Assembly (NCBI RefSeq): GCF_003399445.1 | Contig: NZ_QUQO01000002.1 | Coordinates: forward strand, 248,001 to 312,000 | Direction of reading: 5' to 3' | Length of the DNA stretch: 64,000 nt | From: Parvularcula marina | Lineage (GTDB): Bacteria > Pseudomonadota > Alphaproteobacteria > Caulobacterales > Parvularculaceae | In this document: in pieces, positions 62,749 through 64,000 of the stretch | Layout: every line of letters begins with the position of its first letter | Position numbering within the stretch: position 1 is the first letter of the stretch | Program-made: the position numbers and the translations under genes | The notes under the pieces: generated by a model | Databases searched by the model: none | The model's input: only the letters and a program-made list of their open reading frames with translations | What the model was told of the DNA's origin: nothing

Positions 62749-64000
62749 CCATCCGACCGATCATCTCCGGCCTCGCCGCCGCACTGCTTCTGGGCGTCTC
62801 GAGCCCGGCTCTTGCCGCCATTCAGCAAGGGGGCGGCTCCCAGCTTAACTATGAAGGGGCGGACCTTGCCGCCTTTGCCCGCGATGTCGCATTCCGCACG
62901 AACCGCGCCTTCGTCATCGATCCGCGCCTGTCGGGCCGGGTGAACATCATCTCGCCGCCGGGCCTGACCTTGAGTGAGGATGAGGTCTGGGAAGTCTTTC
63001 TCGCGACCCTGCAGGTCAATGGCTATGCCGCCGTGCCGATCGGTGAACGCGAGTATCGCATCGTGCCGTCAGGGCAGGCGATCCGCGATGGCAGTAATGC
63101 AAACCAGCCTGCAGGGGGCGGTTCGACCGTCACGCGAGTTGTCCGTTTGCGGAATGTTGCAGCGGCGACAGCGGCGGCGAACCTGCGCGGGATCGCCGGG
63201 GAGACAGGGCTTGTCACCCCGATCACGGAAAGCAATTCGCTGATCATCGTCGATAATGCCTCCAACATGGCGCGGCTCCTCTCGGTCGTTGACAGTATCG
63301 ATGTCGATGACTCAATCGTCCGCACCGTGCAGATCAAGAATGCGGCAGCCAATCAGGTGGCGGCCACGTTGCAGAGTATGCTCTCGCGCAATAATGCGGC
63401 GGGTCAGCCCGCAGGTGTCAGTGTCGTTGCTGTCGATGCGAACAACACGGTCCTGCTGCGCGGCGATGCGGCTTCGGTCAATCGCCTCCTGCCGGTGATT
63501 GAACAGCTCGATACCGCTACCTTGAGCGATGTCACCCTCGATACGATCTATCTTAATCATGCGGATGCGGAAGAAATCGTCCCGATCATCCAGCAGCTTC
63601 TCAATGAGCGCCCCACTGCGCAAGGCGGAGGCGAGGGGGCAAATGCGCGCCCGGCCACGGCGATGGGCTCATCGGTTGCCTTCCACAAGGGCACCAATGC
63701 GCTGATCGTCAATGGCTCGCCCGAGACCCAGCGCATGGTCCGCTCCATCGTCAACCGGCTTGATATCCGCCGGCCGCAGGTTCTGATCGAAGCGGTCGTG
63801 GTTTCGGTCTCCGATAACACCGCGCGGGAGCTGGGTGTTCAGTATGTATCAGGCGGCGGGGATATTCCTCTGTCTGCGGCCAGTTTCGGCGCGACCTCTC
63901 CCAATGTGATCAGTGCGGCGGGTGCGGCGCTCTTTCTTGCCGATAATCAGGCGGGTGAGACGCAGACAACGACGCAGGTGATCGATGGCGTTGTCGTGAC
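62745..64000 (+). CDS. gspD: type II secretion system secretin GspD (5' part, cut by window end)
   Basis: No stop codon before the window end; 418 codons are visible. The signal peptide ends near ALAA (about 24). The N0 domain begins SQLNYEGADLAAFARDVAFRTNRAFVIDPRLSGRVNIISPPGLTL. N1-N3 repeats follow (TVTRVVRLRNVAAATAAANLRG, and DTIYLNHADAEEIVPIIQQLL). The secretin core starts with RRPQVLIEAVVVSVSDNTARELGVQY. The complete protein would form the outer-membrane pore. Its ATG overlaps the gspC stop. Confidence 0.93.
   Translation, partial: MTIRPIISGLAAALLLGVSSPALAAIQQGGGSQLNYEGADLAAFARDVAFRTNRAFVIDPRLSGRVNIISPPGLTLSEDEVWEVFLATLQVNGYAAVPIGEREYRIVPSGQAIRDGSNANQPAGGGSTVTRVVRLRNVAAATAAANLRGIAGETGLVTPITESNSLIIVDNASNMARLLSVVDSIDVDDSIVRTVQIKNAAANQVAATLQSMLSRNNAAGQPAGVSVVAVDANNTVLLRGDAASVNRLLPVIEQLDTATLSDVTLDTIYLNHADAEEIVPIIQQLLNERPTAQGGGEGANARPATAMGSSVAFHKGTNALIVNGSPETQRMVRSIVNRLDIRRPQVLIEAVVVSVSDNTARELGVQYVSGGGDIPLSAASFGATSPNVISAAGAALFLADNQAGETQTTTQVIDGVVV

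Noticed and set aside
1-64000. tRNA, rRNA, CRISPR arrays, insertion sequences or prophage
   Set aside because: No cloverleaf-like sequence, direct-repeat array, transposase or integrase reading frame was seen.

Overview
The window looks like a chromosomal segment of a Gram-negative alphaproteobacterium, probably near the Caulobacterales/Hyphomonadales/Parvularculales. That placement rests on protein style and gene organisation: PntA split into PntAA and PntAB, FtsZ with a long Pro/Ala linker and an IPAFLRR tail, a cobalamin riboswitch ahead of a BtuB-like receptor, and a type II secretion locus next to a phosphate-regulated lipoprotein. No sequence search was run. I see no rRNA, tRNA, CRISPR array, insertion sequence or prophage. 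Most of the window is core chromosome with short operons.

Layout. 1-4.1 kb: the 3' end of a cobalamin riboswitch, btuB, and convergently an exosortase-system-type O-glycosylation ligase and a MarC protein. 4.2-10.8 kb: a small membrane protein, mutL, a DUF2061 protein, a CadC/ToxR-type membrane regulator with a long inverted repeat upstream, parE and a PGPGW protein. 11-21.6 kb: a D-amino-acid-oxidase-like flavoenzyme with circularly permuted motif order, two small membrane proteins, kdsA, a SleB-like hydrolase, a GH13 lipoprotein, parC, a lipoprotein, a MipA-type protein and metG. 21.6-30.8 kb: a translationally coupled gcdH / fused 2-oxoacid dehydrogenase E1 / acyltransferase-like operon, an MscS channel, an aspartate aminotransferase, dps and a DMT transporter whose start lies inside the dps terminator. 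30.8-37.2 kb: an NtrC-type regulator, pntAA-pntAB-pntB, a His-tailed zinc-ribbon protein and a stretch of intergenic palindromic repeats. 37.3-50.8 kb: clpB, EF-hand proteins, a YbjQ fusion, an SDR, a 3-hydroxyisobutyryl-CoA hydrolase-like protein, a stand-alone ftsZ, rpiA, gor and several hypotheticals. 50.8-54.9 kb: a membrane/spermidine-synthase-like fusion, then a two-gene unit whose first product resembles a proteasome beta subunit (Thr directly after the initiator Met, Asp and Lys at matching positions). 54.9-64 kb: a prepilin peptidase, tandem Pho boxes, a large internally duplicated surface lipoprotein, a TonB-dependent receptor, gspC and the start of gspD, cut by the window edge.

The two regions most worth follow-up are the proteasome-like two-gene unit (53197-54934) and the Pho-box-controlled lipoprotein / TonB receptor / type II secretion locus (54938-64000). 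The second resembles the elpS-T2SS arrangement described in Caulobacter. The circularly permuted DAAO-like enzyme (11055-12119) and the gcdH-E1-acyltransferase operon (22110-26595) are also unusual.
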